From Sialis fuliginosa (taxonomy: Eukaryota > Arthropoda > Insecta > Megaloptera > Sialidae), in NCBI GenBank assembly GCA_961205875.1, contig OY540815.1, forward strand, positions 4,402,001 through 4,466,000: a stretch of DNA of 64,000 bases, written 5' to 3'. A program made the translations under genes and the position numbers. This document shows, one piece after another, positions 1-11,065 of this stretch (position 1 is the stretch's first letter; the number at the start of each line of letters is the position of its first letter). The notes beneath the pieces were generated by a model, which saw only the letters and a program-made list of their open reading frames with translations, made no database searches and had not been told where the DNA came from.

Positions 1-781
1 GGAATAAGTCTCAGAAACGAAACAGATCGCAAATTGTTAAAATAGCACGCGAGGGTTATTTACACAAACGTGTTGATTTTAACAAAATAATAACAAACAT
101 CTGGTTTGAAAAAAATAACTTTTATTATTTTTACAAATCCTGCTTAATTTGAGAACCTCTATTTCTAATGCAGGCTCTATATCTACGCCGTACTTCAGTT
201 CTGGTGACTATTGATATCAGATTATTTCTAGCTATCCAACGAAATAAAAATGTTTTAAATTTTTACGCATACAATAATAAAAACTACTATGACAAAACTG
301 ATACTATCATAGATAAGTAAACAAACAAACGAAAACACATTTTAATTGTTGCACAAAATCACAACAATTAAAAATTTCACATGCATACAGACAGCGGTAG
401 ATTCAAAATACAGCTACATCAGCGCTATGGTGAGCGTAGTGAAATTTTTCATCCTTTTCATATAAAGTTATCATATCATAATATGCTCTGTGATAGTAGT
501 TTTTATTATTGTATGCGTAAAAATTTAAAACATTTTTATTTCGTTGGATAGCTAGAAATAATCTGATATCAAGAGTCACCAGGACTGAAGTACGGCGTAG
601 ATGTAGAGCCTGCATTAGAAATAGAGGTTCTCAAATTGAGCAGGATTTGTAAAAATAATAAAAGTTATTTTTTTCAAACCAGATGTTTGTTTTATTTTGT
701 TAAAAACAAACACGTTTGTGTAAATAACCCTCGCGTGCTATTTTAACAATTTGCGATCTGTTTCGTTTCTGAGGCTTATTC
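1..781. mobile_element. Foldback / MITE element with ~290-bp inverted arms
   Basis: The first ~290 bases recur as a reverse complement at about 494-781: the opening GGAATAAGTCTCAGAAACG is mirrored by CGTTTCTGAGGCTTATTCC at the far end. The arms are nearly identical apart from small indels, and the loop is about 200 bp. A 70-codon minus-strand reading frame inside the right arm is a by-product of the repeat. The left end coincides with the window edge, so the element may extend further and no target-site duplication can be checked. Seen directly: the inverted repeat. Inferred: a non-autonomous DNA transposon or foldback element. Confidence 0.8.
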
Positions 782-1332
782 CTCCTAAGTAGAGAGTTTT
801 TTTTAATAACATTTGTATCTCATTGGATAGCTAGAAAGATAAGGCAGTTTTTAAAAGACTTTGTACATTAAATTAGTTAGTGATTTTTTTGGAGAGTTTG
901 CATTTTAAACAAAAAAAAACTTTTAAAAAATATCGAAGTGTTAGAGTTTCGAGGCACTGTGTCGAAGTTTAAGTAAATTGTACTAATTTTGTTCTTTCTA
1001 ACAAAGTACCGGCATATTGTCTGAGTATCAGAAGAAAAATAAAAAAAAAACTGTGTATTAAAAAAAAAAATGAGTTTAAAGTTGAAATTTGGGATATTTT
1101 TGAAAAATTCTAAAATTTTAAATATCTCAGTAACGGTTAACATTTGTATAAGGCAATATTGGGTTCAAATGGTTACTTGTTATCTCTACTCTTACCCCTT
1201 AAAAGAAATGTATCGAATTACCAGTAACCCTGTATAAAACCAATCACCTGACAATTGCTGTCAACTCTGTCACTATATCTATATGCCTAGTAATATGCCT
1301 AGTTACATGGTATTTTTTGTTTTTAGATGTAT
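782..1332. other. AT-rich stretch without recognisable feature
   Basis: Low-complexity A/T-rich DNA with poly-A runs near 909 and 1040-1070. A minus-strand frame of 88 codons here is dominated by F, N and K encoded by A/T runs and is not supported as a gene. Confidence 0.5.
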
Positions 1333-1440
1333 ACAGGGTGGGGAATTTACAGATTATTATCTCAGAATCATCGCATATTTGAAAAAAATGTTTCAATCAA
1401 AAAATGTTTGGTTGTAAGGAGGTAATCGAATAGTAATATT
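1333..1440 (+). repeat. Dispersed repeat beginning ACAGGGTGGGG (copy 1)
   Basis: This stretch matches 49849-49950. Both copies share ACAG(G/A)(G/A)TGGGG at the start, 'TTATCTCAGAA(T/C)CATCG' and 'GGTAATCGAAT'. A start of the type ACAGGGTG is common to several insect repeat families. The function and the 3' boundary are unknown. Confidence 0.6.
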
Positions 1441-1884
1441 TAATTGCTATTTTAACGTGGCCTTTAAGGTTATTTGAAGGTCAACATCATTTTTTTAAAT
1501 ATAAACCTACAGTTTGTTATTTAGTAATCCTATTCTACGTAAAAAAACACGAATCTTTCATTGAAAACTTTTTTTTCAACAATATTAGCATTCCAAGGTA
1601 TATAACAAAATAATTCGAGATTTGATAAAATCACAAATTGTTACTAAATTCAGCCTTGCGTTTTTGAAAACAGGGTAAAACTTCACTTTTCGATATTTTG
1701 ATTATAAATCAAAAACTAAACAGAATTGGACAATTTCGCAAAAATTTTTTTTGTAGAAAATTGAATTTCCCATCCAAATGGATGATTTAAAGAAATTTAA
1801 AAAAATATTTATAAAATAAATATTTAAAAAATCGAAAAAATAAATCATAATATTTTCAAATTTTTAAAATCGAAATTAAAAATG

Positions 1885-2085
1885 TCAACATATTTTTATG
1901 TTTCAAGGTTTATATAGTATATTTATACAATTTTCAGAAAGATGTGTGTGTGTATGTATGTGGTCATTTTTTTGAACGTAAAAAATGACACCTACATACG
2001 TACGTACGTACATACACACACAAGAATATTTCTGAAAATAGTGTAAATATACTATAGTGACCTTAAAACATACATTTATGTTGAA
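1885..2085. repeat. Imperfect 200-bp palindrome with TG/CA and ACGT microsatellite core
   Basis: Left arm at 1885-1980 and right arm at 1986-2085 are reverse complements. Shared landmarks are TATAGTATATTTA/TAAATATACTATA, TTTTCAGAAA/TTTCTGAAAA and the TGTGTGTGTATGTATG run opposed to CATACACACACA. The centre holds ACGTACGTACGT. It is probably a small MITE whose microsatellite has expanded in the arms. Confidence 0.65.
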
Positions 2086-3334
2086 ATTTTTTATTTTGAT
2101 TTTCGAACCGATTACAATAACTTCCAGTTGGGAAGTTAATAAAACTAATTTGTGTATGATAATTTTTCGGATCGCACAAAAACACGTTTAAATATATTTT
2201 ATTTATATTAAAATATCAAATTAATTGATATATTATGTAGAATTAAAAAACTGCCTATTGGTTATTTCTTATTTTTAAAATAGCTATATTATATTTTGCT
2301 CATGTTTCAAATTTTAAAATGGTATAACTACGCCACTGAACTTACCACACCGAAAAGTGTACGTGTTCGCTAATAACGTGATGTTGTGAAGGGGGGTAAT
2401 TAACACGGGCAACTTTGCGTAAATCAATATTTAGCAGATTTTAGTAATATATATGTATATACATTACATAGGATGAAGAGTATTGGGGAGGTTGGCTAAA
2501 ACATGCCAATTGGGAATATATTTTAATGGACAAGACATATATATAATAATATCTAGTTTAATTTCTGTTGGATTAAAATCACTAGGTCACTAGACCATAT
2601 TCTAAAACAGTGGTTTTTGAACTCCTAAAGGAGTAGTAATACAGAGTGATTCAGCACTGTCGTGCCAAACTTGAACAGTAAATTGAGAAAAATATTTTAA
2701 GCAAAAAACATTATATAAACATGTGTCCGAAAATTTATCGTGAGGGGGCTACAGGCCTCCAAAGATTTTAGTCAAAATTAGTTTTTATTTAATATCTTGA
2801 GAACCCATTGTGCTAGTTATGAAATTTGCTACAGGGTTTAATATTAACTAGTGTTATCAATTTTCAGTATCAACCAATAGTAATTTAGACCAGAGCTGTA
2901 TGGGGGCAGAGGACCAATCGATTTTTATCTAGTATTTTTTTGTTCTTTAATTTTATTCCACGTTTAGCCCTTTTGTTTGATTATATGACACAAAATACAT
3001 AAAAATATACTTTGTTGATTTATCATAGGATTAACCGTTTGCGAGAAATATCGATCGATGCAAAAAAGCATGCAGAATTTTACTTAATAAGGATGCTTCA
3101 AATTACAAAAAATAAATTTATATTCTTGTTCAATGATAAAAAAATAAGACAAAAAGTTAATATAAATATACCTCCAAAAATTCATCTTTATCAACAAATA
3201 ACCATTTTAAGTATCGCAACTAAAGTACGTGTAACAGTAATAGAACTCGTTTACCTCTAAGAAGACACATATTAGGAGGTACATCAAGTTATTCGACACG
3301 ATCTAGTTTTGTAGAAAATATTCGTTATAATATC
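2086..3334. other. Gene-free stretch; one hAT-like terminal fragment
   Basis: No supported gene. CAGTGGTTTTTGAACTCC at 2608 resembles the 5' end of hAT elements (consensus CAGTGGTTCTTAACC), but no matching right end was found. The 82-codon frame at 3012-3260 has no recognisable motif. Confidence 0.4.
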
Positions 3335-3470
3335 CCCATAGAAAAACGAGGATGCGGATTTTTTTAAATTCAAAGTTGCGGATTAGGATGCAGATATGTA
3401 AATTAATGAGGATAATCCGCAGTTGCGTATGTGGATACGGATATCCGTTACAACACTATATCAAAGTAAA
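3335..3470. repeat. GGATATCCG-type dispersed repeat (copy 1)
   Basis: It shares 'AAATTCAAAGTTGCGGAT', 'GGATAATC(C/T)GCAGTTG' and 'GGATATCCGTTACAAC' with 10740-10858. It is rich in GCGGAT/GGATAT hexamers. Two copies in one window make it a dispersed repeat; its class is unknown. Confidence 0.65.
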
Positions 3471-3639
3471 TAGAAACTGAAAAAAGGACATTTTTTGCAA
3501 ATGGAGAAAAATCTTCGTAAGTGAATAAGTATTTGATTTAAAAAATTGTGGTGGCTTTTTTTTTATAAAACATTGAATGTTCTACAGAAATTTTATAATT
3601 ATAATTATAATTTCACGTAACGTTTGGAGATAGCTTAAA

Positions 3640-3905
3640 AAAATAATTATTTTGGAATGTAATCCCTCTCTCTTACACACGATTTTGATAATTTTTGTAT
3701 GGTACCATCTACTAACCAGACCAAATTAACAAATCAAGTTTCATTAATATCGATTCAGTTCATGAATTATACATGTGACAAGGATTCAGAGGACAGATAC
3801 ACAAGTGTACCAATGGTCAAAGTACATCCAGAGGCTTTCGCTGCGACTTTTATACAAATTAGGTTTAATTATCCCACTGTTCGTGATTACCCCATGCTAG
3901 TCAAG
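3640..3905 (+). repeat. Repeat family A, partial copy
   Basis: It matches the 3' half of the family A copies at 33.3-34.3 kb and 62.8-63.5 kb: CCTTACACACGATTTTGAT-like start, 'CAAGTTTCATTAATATCG', 'GTGACAAGGATTCAG(A/G)GGACAGA'. The 69-codon reading frame here and the 65-codon one at 63249 translate the same repeat segment. They are not independent genes. Confidence 0.7.
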
Positions 3906-5040
3906 TAATCACGAACAGGAAGTTTTTTTTTTAAATATTAATTGTGTTAATATATTTTATTTAAATTGATTCTGAAAATTTATAACTATTTAATAGATTA
4001 TAATATAATGATAATAAAGAAGTCATAAAGTAAGAACTCAGGTTTTAATTTATTTAATTTTTCCCTTAGGTGTTTGTAACTACCCCTCTCTCCTTTACTC
4101 AAGTACTTATATTTCAGTAACAGAATTTTACAGATTAACTTTTTATTACTAGGAATTGCTAAAAAAATATCTTGTGGAAATTAGGTCACGGATAAGACCT
4201 AAAAACTTATATTTTACAGCATCAATATAAAAAGCATGTCAAAGTTATATAATATTTCTTGAAATGGGTTGTCATTAATAACGAAGATCGTTTACTCTTC
4301 ACCAAAAAAATGTAAATCGTTTATAGTGAAGAAAATACATTATTACTAAACGTCACGTAGGGATTTAGAATGTATCCTTGTCAGGACAGTTCTTAAATAA
4401 CAAATAGACAGAACAGGATTAAGTTTTAATGTTTTTTCTTTGGGTGATGTCTATATAGACCAGAACCAGAGACTTGAACCGGAATTTATTTATGGTTCGG
4501 GTTCGGTTTGGGTTCAATTATAAATTTTGGTTCAGTATGGTGAGAATTATTTGGGTTTAAAAATTTTTTTAGGGTTCAGATTCGGGGTCGGGTTTAAGTT
4601 TGTAATTGAAAGAAAATTATTTTATTCGAAAAAAAATTATATACATAATTAACAAATAACACATTTTCTGAAGAAGGAATAAACATAATAGCCATTAAAA
4701 TATTGTTTAAAAAAAAGCAAAAAATAAATTACATTTTAAAGATTGAAATCTCTATTTTTCAGATTTGTTTGCAAATTGAAATGTACTTCAGTTATATAAT
4801 TTAAAAAAAAAAGTAAAAAATATGTAAATTTTAGTATGTTAAGAGTTACATGTATGAGTGTAAGGACCTTTTTTATGCTAAAAGACCTAAAGATGATACA
4901 AAAAAATTTGATTTCAAAAAACATTTTTTTTGTAGGGCCATTTCGCAGTTTAAACAATATTCTACCGAGGTACCAACTTACACCTTGCACTTTCATAATT
5001 GGGCCAACCTTCCCAATAAGAAAAAACAAAAATACTATGT
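3906..5040. other. Gene-free stretch with GGTTC-rich low-complexity segment
   Basis: No gene supported. 4460-4600 is enriched in GGTTC/GGGTTC repeats (for example GGTTCGGGTTCGGTTTGGG). The rest is A/T-rich. Confidence 0.45.
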
Positions 5041-5048
5041 CTGGTCTA

Positions 5049-5858
5049 GTGATGTAACGAATATTCGCATTCGCATTCGCGAATATTCGCACATTTTTTA
5101 ACATTCGCATTCGCATTCGCATTCGCATTCGCTAGAAAAAGTGCGGATATTTTTGCGAATGTTACTTTTTTGTAATAATAAAAAAAATTTTTTTTTATCT
5201 ATTATATTAAATAAATTTTTTTTTAGAACTTAGGAACAGTCAACATTTATTTTTACTTCCATGTTCTGAAGAAATGGAAGTATTGTAATACCGTCGAAAA
5301 ATCGTGTACAAGATAAGAGCAAATTCTGATTGTACTAACTTCAAAATGTAAAAGAAAGTTGATTTACTCATGACGGCTGTGCGTGTGTGTGTCTGAATGT
5401 AAATTTTCATTCGTTCACGATAACTACTGTAAAATGCACCGATTTGAATTATTTTTGGGGGAAATGTTTGTCATAGTGAGTACTCCAGACCCCACCAAAA
5501 AAATGTTTTTTTTATGAAATTAAAGCAATTTAAATAATACAATACATTTGGGAGGGGGGGTTGTATAAAGCATACCCCACCCCCTAAAAAAAGTAAAAGT
5601 TATAAAATAAAAACTAATTAAATAATGCAATAATTTTTAATAAAGAAGGGATTATATGGATCGTGCTTCCCCCCCACAAAAAAATACAAAAAACCCCACA
5701 AGAAAAAAAAATTCAAATTAATACAAATTAAAATTTATAAAAAAAAAGTTGTGGGAGCTTATATGTCAAAAATATGAAAAAGAAAATTTATAATAAAAAA
5801 AGTCAATATTCGCATTCGCATTCGCGAATGTTTAAAATCATACATTCGTTACATCACT
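5049..5858. mobile_element. Non-autonomous hAT-like element with ATTCGC-expanded ends
   Basis: The ends are inverted: GTGATGTAACGAATATTCGC at the left, and ATTCGTTACATCAC preceded by GAATGCGAATGCG-type sequence (in reverse complement) at the right. The identical 10-mer GTCTGGTCTA flanks both sides (5039-5048 and 5859-5868), so an 8-bp hAT-type target duplication CTGGTCTA is contained in it. Just inside the ends are runs of the hexamer ATTCGC (about 5062-5130 and 5805-5830). The interior includes a family B repeat copy (5250-5480) and poly-G/C tracts, so part of the length is a later insertion. No transposase reading frame is present. A 130-codon frame starting MRMRMRMRM is simply the hexamer run. 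Confidence 0.8.
5250..5480 (-). repeat. Repeat family B copy nested in the hAT element
   Basis: It is the reverse complement of 36540-36800 and 55240-55500. Shared landmarks are ACTTCCATGTTCTGA, ATTGTAATACCGTCGAAAAA, GACGGCTGTGCGTGTGTGTGTC and the GTTCACGATAACTACTG segment. It lies wholly inside the hAT-like element and therefore either inserted later or was captured. Confidence 0.75.
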
Positions 5859-5868
5859 GTCTGGTCTA

Positions 5869-6010
5869 ATACATAATATAAAACAAAGTCTGTCTGTGCA
5901 CGATTTTCTCAGTTACTACAGAACGGATATTATTTCAGTTTTTACTAAAGGATAGAGTGGTTCACGAGGAAGGTTTGGGTAAATAAGTTGAGGATATTTT
6001 GTTTTTTCAT
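5869..6010 (-). repeat. Dispersed repeat with CACGATTTTCTCAG motif
   Basis: It is the reverse complement of 31195-31320: shared TGCACGATTTTCTCAG, GTTACTACAGAACGGAT and TTCACGAGGAAG. This segment was the target into which the 5.05-kb hAT element inserted. It is a 3'-type repeat common in insect DNA; class uncertain. Confidence 0.6.
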
Positions 6011-6389
6011 GAAGTCGGAAAAAAATCATTCACGTGCGTAAATAGTTAGCGATAAAAGAAAATAAAAATTTGTATCCGCAGGAAATACCGGGTCCAATGT
6101 GGTAGTTTATTATATTTTTACAAAGCTTTTATTAGCTTGACTTGTAACTGTGTAAGAAAATCTTACAACTTATTTTTCACTCACTTTTAACTGACGTATC
6201 GGTTTGAAATTTTGTATACATGTATAAGTCCGGTGGCAATGCAAAATAGTACCTATATCTAATATCATTCTAAACCCAATATTGCGAACGCCTTTAGATG
6301 GCGGATTACCTTTTTCGTTACAACCCACTTAATATATTAGTTAGCTAGTTAGCCAGTCAGTTACTAATATTTTGAAAATAAAAATTACG

Positions 6390-7080
6390 ACAAACACTTT
6401 TCGTTCCGTGTCTGTCTGTCTGGCTATCCGTCCGTGTGTCTGTCCATCCGCGAGTCCGTCTGTCCCCTGAATCCTTGTCACATGCATAACTCATGAACCA
6501 CTGAACCGATATTATTGAAACTTGGTCGGATGGTTGGGTCTGGCTTGAGGACGGTCCATTTCAAAATCATCAAAATCGTGTGTAAGGGGGAGGGGTGACA
6601 TCCCAAAATATTTATTTTTTCAAAATATCTCAAGAACGACGCATGTTACGTAAAATTTTTAAAGATTATATTTTGTAGAGCATTAAATTTCCTATAATAT
6701 GGGTCTACAAAGTTTGTTGTAAAATGTTCCCTTACAAAGATTTATCTCAATTTATTTTAAATAATCGTGTTTTTTTTTAAATTGATATTTTCTTTGATAT
6801 ATTAAATGTCATTTTCACGTTTTAAATGTGATTTTGACGTTTGCATAGATTTAGATTGAAATTGTCAAAAAATTAAAAATATACGAAAAAAAAAATCAGA
6901 AAAATTTCGAACTGTTATTTTTTAGTAAAATTGTATAAAAATTAAATGGTTAACCAATTCTAAGCAATTTATCTGAGCATCGGTTTTTATTTAAATTGTT
7001 TAATAATTAATTATCTTTGGTGAATTTAGCACGAGGAAGCACTGTATATTTACTTGGCAGATGTTTTTTTAAATACAAGC
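6390..7080 (-). repeat. Repeat family A, near full-length copy
   Basis: It is the reverse complement of 33641-34250 and 62835-63480. Landmarks read on the plus strand are the GTCTGTCTGTC block, CCTGAATCCTTGTCACATGC, GAACCACTGAACCGATATTA, CTTGAGGACGGTCCATTTC, TTGTAGAGCATTAAATTTCC and AGCACGAGGAAGCACTG. The ~650-bp unit contains no long reading frame. It could be a SINE-like or other non-autonomous element; the ends are not defined. Confidence 0.8.
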
Positions 7081-7722
7081 TTGTTTTAAAAAACATTTTT
7101 TATTAATTTTTATTTATGAACTATTACACTGTAAGTCATTTACCTATTATGAAAATAATACACTAAACAATGAGGATTAACTTCATTATAATGGGAATGT
7201 TTTGTACCTGTTTTTTTGTTTAAGAGGTGTCATTATTGACACATTAACCAATACAATCAAAATTTTCAATTTGCTGTATTATATGTACATAACAATAGCG
7301 TTGACAATGCGTAAACTATGACCAAATAAACAATTTAAATCATAACACAATCGAAATGCAAAAACAATTTCCATTGTCTATTTTTAAACTGTTTTATTGT
7401 TGTAACAAATATTTAAAAACGGATAATAAAACTATTTGCAAACAAAAACGATAATCGTTATATTATTTTCCCACTTGATTGTTTTTATTTAACCCATATT
7501 AGTTCACACATTGCAATAGTTTTTTAGAAATATTTAGTATCAATTAAACTTCATAAGAACTTCATCATCTTATCAAGAATATACATAATATTTTTCATTA
7601 ACCCTTTACTCAAGTATTTATTTTAAAAAATGTAGGTACCTATATGATATATTTTAAGGCGTAGAATATGGGAATCAGTCTTTTTATTGTAGTTTTATGT
7701 AATTTTTTTTTAAGATACATAC
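7081..7722. other. AT-rich stretch; isolated TTAACCCTTT motif
   Basis: No gene supported. TTAACCCTTTACTC at 7598 resembles a piggyBac-type terminus (TTAA target followed by CCCTTT), but no second end was found nearby. Confidence 0.4.
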
Positions 7723-8575
7723 CGGGTGTTTTTTTATAGATTTTACAACGGATAATTTCCAAAATTAAGTTCCAGAAAAATGTTCAAGGCAAAAGTTCCA
7801 TGGTTTCAAGGGGGGCTAAATTAATATTGACATTATGTATAGAAACGTCACTTTGATGGATTTTCATATTCAACTTTTCTTTTTCAAATCTAAACCAATA
7901 TTGGTTGCAGATTCCTAACTTAAGAGATAAAATAAACAACTTCTGTTTGAAACATTTCTATTCTGAAAATGTAATTTTTTATACTAAAGAGAAATTTCTG
8001 GATTTTCCATAATTTTTTACTCGAAAACTATAAACATTTAAGAAAAATCACAAAATTAAAAAAGTGCTTATAACTATGCAAGGATTCTCGAAGAATTGTT
8101 TTTAAAATTTATTATTAATTTTTTATGTAACTTTTTATAAAGAAATTTTTTTGAAATTTTGAAAATAAAAATTGAATTACTTTAAAAAAAAATGCGGAAA
8201 TCTTTGCTTAGATCTAAGTACTTTTTACCTCTTGAAAATAAAAATTGAATTACAAATTAAAAAAAAAAATGTGGGAATCTTTACTTAAATCTAAGTACTT
8301 TTTACATATTGCGATTATTTCTTTAAATTAGTATCATAATTTATCTATTAGTTTATCTCTTAAATTACGAATCTGCAACAAAAAATATAGGTATACATTT
8401 TAAAAGGAAAATGTAACCTGAAAACCCATCAAAGTGATATTTCTAAGGTCACCCGATAATGTCAATATTTAGTCCCCTCGGAACCATGAAATTTTTGTCT
8501 GAAACATTTTTTCTAAAAATTCGCTATTTTGGAAATAATCCGCGGGAAAGTCTTCAAAAAATACTCAGTATAGGT
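7723..8575. mobile_element. 850-bp foldback element
   Basis: Arms of about 235 bp at 7723-7960 and 8340-8575 are inverted: GGATAATTTCC near the left end faces GGAAATAATCC on the right, and 'CATCAAAGTGA' on the right mirrors 'TCACTTTGATG' on the left. Between the arms an approximately 75-bp segment is tandemly duplicated (GAAAATAAAAATTGAATTAC at 8160 and 8234). No coding capacity. Interpreted as a non-autonomous DNA element. Confidence 0.75.
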
Positions 8576-8666
8576 ATATATGCATTTTTGAAATAAATAT
8601 GTCATAACATAAATGATATATTAAATATTACTTACAAGGTACGTGCGATAAATTAGCAAAATTTTA

Positions 8667-8990
8667 CTAAAACTGGCCTGTATTTTCAACAATAATCTTG
8701 TAAACCGTTGAATCCGACATCTATAGTTCAGTTGCTATGGAGCGCATTGACTTTCCTGAATTTTCATTGATACTTTCTGGATTCTGTGCACTTTTTTCTG
8801 TCCATTCTGGACTTGTGCGATCGCATACTTTATGCGTTTTTCTTGTTGGTGAGGCGACAGGATCAGTATCATACACCTTTTTCACGTTGTAAACTGTACG
8901 TAAAGAGAAGTTATTGAAGTCCGCAACTTCATTAGCAGTTTGCCATGCGCGCAATCCAGAAATAGCATGGCTTGGCCATAAAATGCACAC
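8667..8990 (-). pseudogene. Mariner/Tc1-type transposase, N-terminal helix-turn-helix remnant
   Basis: The minus-strand frame carries 89 sense codons without ATG at the start (it begins with GTG), then an in-frame TAG at 8723-8721, and continues in the same frame for 17 more codons to 8667. Two helix-turn-helix-like stretches are visible: LRAW..ANEVADF..SLRTVYNVKKVYD in the first half and SMRSIATEL-stop-MSDSTVYKIIVE at the end. Between them is a basic linker with RTSPEWTEKSAQNPESI. Paired HTH domains of this form (RxPE...MRSIARELGVSxxTV) are typical of the N-terminus of IS630/Tc1/mariner transposases. The catalytic DDE/D domain is absent downstream. Family assignment is from pattern recognition only; the break by a stop and the truncation are seen directly. 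Confidence 0.65.
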
Positions 8991-9271
8991 CTTTTAGACT
9001 TTTGACTATCGTTTTTTCAAGGATGTTTAAAAAAATTCTTGTAAAATATTGACGTTAATAGTAATAAATGACATACCTAATCTCATTTTCAAATAGTATA
9101 TTTTTTTTAAATAATTTGTCACAAAAGAATACCTAAATAAATACAGAACCTGAAAAACATATTCCACAAATAATAAATAATACATTTTAATTTATTATAA
9201 TACGTTAATCCTACAATTATAATTTTTCGGAATTAACATTAAATTTCAACAAACACAATTCAAAATTAAAT

Positions 9272-9496
9272 TTATTTTTTGATATTTTAAGAACACATAC
9301 AATCAAATAAGTACAAATTTCACATTGCAAAATCATAAAAAAAGCTGTCACAGACAATTGGGTCTATTCGAGAAGTATCATTTTTATTATTCTTAAGTTG
9401 GCAATACGTTATGTGATTCTGACAGCTCTTTATGATTTTGCTATGTCGAATTTATACTTCTTTGATTGTATGTGTTGTTAAAATATCAAAAAATAC
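9272..9496. repeat. Foldback MITE, ~225 bp
   Basis: Inverted arms are at 9272-9358 and 9413-9496: TTTTTTGATATTTTAA, ACACATACAATCAAA and CAAAATCATAAA on the left are mirrored on the right. The loop is about 55 bp. A DNA transposon remnant is likely; no target duplication could be read. Confidence 0.7.
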
Positions 9497-9569
9497 GAAA
9501 AAAAGAATAAATAAAAGAATTTTTTGTAATTAATATTCTATTAAAAAATTTATGACATTTGAATAGATC

Positions 9570-9670
9570 CCCCAGGTGACGTCAATTACCGCGCCAACGC
9601 TGATTGGTCAAGGAGCTCTTGAGACTACCTTGTCTTTATATATACCTTGGGTAGGTACCATACCAACAAT
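9570..9670 (+). promoter_or_regulatory. Promoter-like cluster: CRE, CCAAT (inverted), TATA
   Basis: In one 70-bp span with higher GC than its surroundings lie a perfect CRE palindrome TGACGTCA (9577-9584), CGCGCCAA (about 9591), an inverted CCAAT box ATTGG (9603-9607) and TATATATA (9637-9644). The spacing is about that of a polymerase II promoter directed rightward, with a start expected near 9668. No supported gene lies downstream; the 61-codon frame at 9930 has no motif. It could be a transposon-internal promoter, a decayed gene promoter or chance. Confidence 0.3.
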
Positions 9671-10739
9671 GAAACATATGAAATTCATAACAGAATAATA
9701 TCCAGATGTTTATTACTGTAATATATTTTCATAGAAAAACGTATCAAACAATAAGTGACAATATGCAAGTAGATGTAGAAAACATGTCAGTTCGCGTGAC
9801 GGTCGCGCCTAGCGGATATTTTCCAAACTTTAAATAAACTGTAAATTTCCTTACTTCTAGTTATCCGATTTGGCTGAGTTTTAATAGAGTTCTATTCTGC
9901 AAATAGATGAAGCGAATTCAAAAGGTTTAATGTTAATTTATTACGTATTGCGAGCTGCAGTTTGTTGCCGTGGTGTAAAAATGGGTCTAAAACGACAAAT
10001 TGAACTTTGGTTATATTTTTATGACAGAAAATTAGAACAAATCGATATTAAATTAAGTAAATATGGGAACTGTAATGTTCTCTTTCAGAAAATGTACTTT
10101 CAAGTGGGTTACTGAAGAAAAAGATATAATGATCATTTTATCAATGTATAATATATAGGTACGCAAAAAAAATAGGACGATAATAGACCACATTCCAAGC
10201 TATGCTTGGGGTGTGCAATTATGGTCGCTCTAACATTGTGTTGCTTCGACATGATGGTTGCTCTCAAAATGTAATACTTTATATTTGAAGCAACGATGTT
10301 TAATTATAACCTTAGCAACATAATTCCATAAAATTAATAAGAAGCACGTGAAATAAGGACATGCAAAGTTATTGCCAATGTATCGCGCACATCCTGTATA
10401 CACAAATGCATAAGTTCACATAAGTGTATTATTGTCGTAAATATCTCAGCTTGATGAATTTCGTCAAAAAATAGGTTTACTCGTAAGGAACTTTTTTATC
10501 GATATGTGGGGTACAAAATACTATTACTTAATTGAAAGTTTTAATAAAAAAATTACAAACTGAGTTTGCAAAAAAAAATTTCTCAATAACTTTGCATTAA
10601 ATAAGAATATTTTGAAGAAAACTATGTACTCTTATGATTCCAAATAAAGCTACCAAGTATAATGTTATAAATAATATTAAAAATTAGGGCAAAAAAATTG
10701 ATTTTTTTGGATAAACTATCAAATAAAATATTTTCTGCT
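9671..10739. other. Stretch without supported gene
   Basis: Moderately AT-rich and less repetitive to the eye than its neighbours. 10190-10270 is locally less AT-rich. No motif, RNA structure or element end was recognised. Confidence 0.4.
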
Positions 10740-10860
10740 TTGAGGAATGATCACGTATGATTTTTAAAAATTCAAAGTTGCGGATAAGGATGCGAATGAG
10801 AATATGTAAAGGATAATCTGCAGTTGTGGATGCAGATACGGATATCCGTTACAACTCTAG
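10740..10860. repeat. GGATATCCG-type dispersed repeat (copy 2)
   Basis: Second copy of the repeat at 3335-3470, same orientation, sharing AAAATTCAAAGTTGCGGAT and ATACGGATATCCGTTACAAC. Confidence 0.65.
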
Positions 10861-11065
10861 TTTCATGGGACACCCAGTATAATTATTTTAATAGTAGCAA
10901 TTGCTGAAAAATGTCATTATTACATACAATTACAATGACTTAATACATACTAAAATCAATATCGATGAAGCAATTTTTATAATTTAATTAAAATTTTTAT
11001 AATTTTCTATAAATGATATAAGTAAGTTATTATTAATACAAGATGTTTCGATTCCCACTCTGGGC

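Noticed and set aside
1940-2040. Opposed TG/CA and ACGT runs considered as a regulatory site
   Set aside because: They are explained as a microsatellite within an inverted repeat.
4736-5128. 130-codon minus-strand frame starting MRMRMRMRM
   Set aside because: The start is the ATTCGC hexamer run of the hAT end; the rest is A/T-rich low complexity without a domain.
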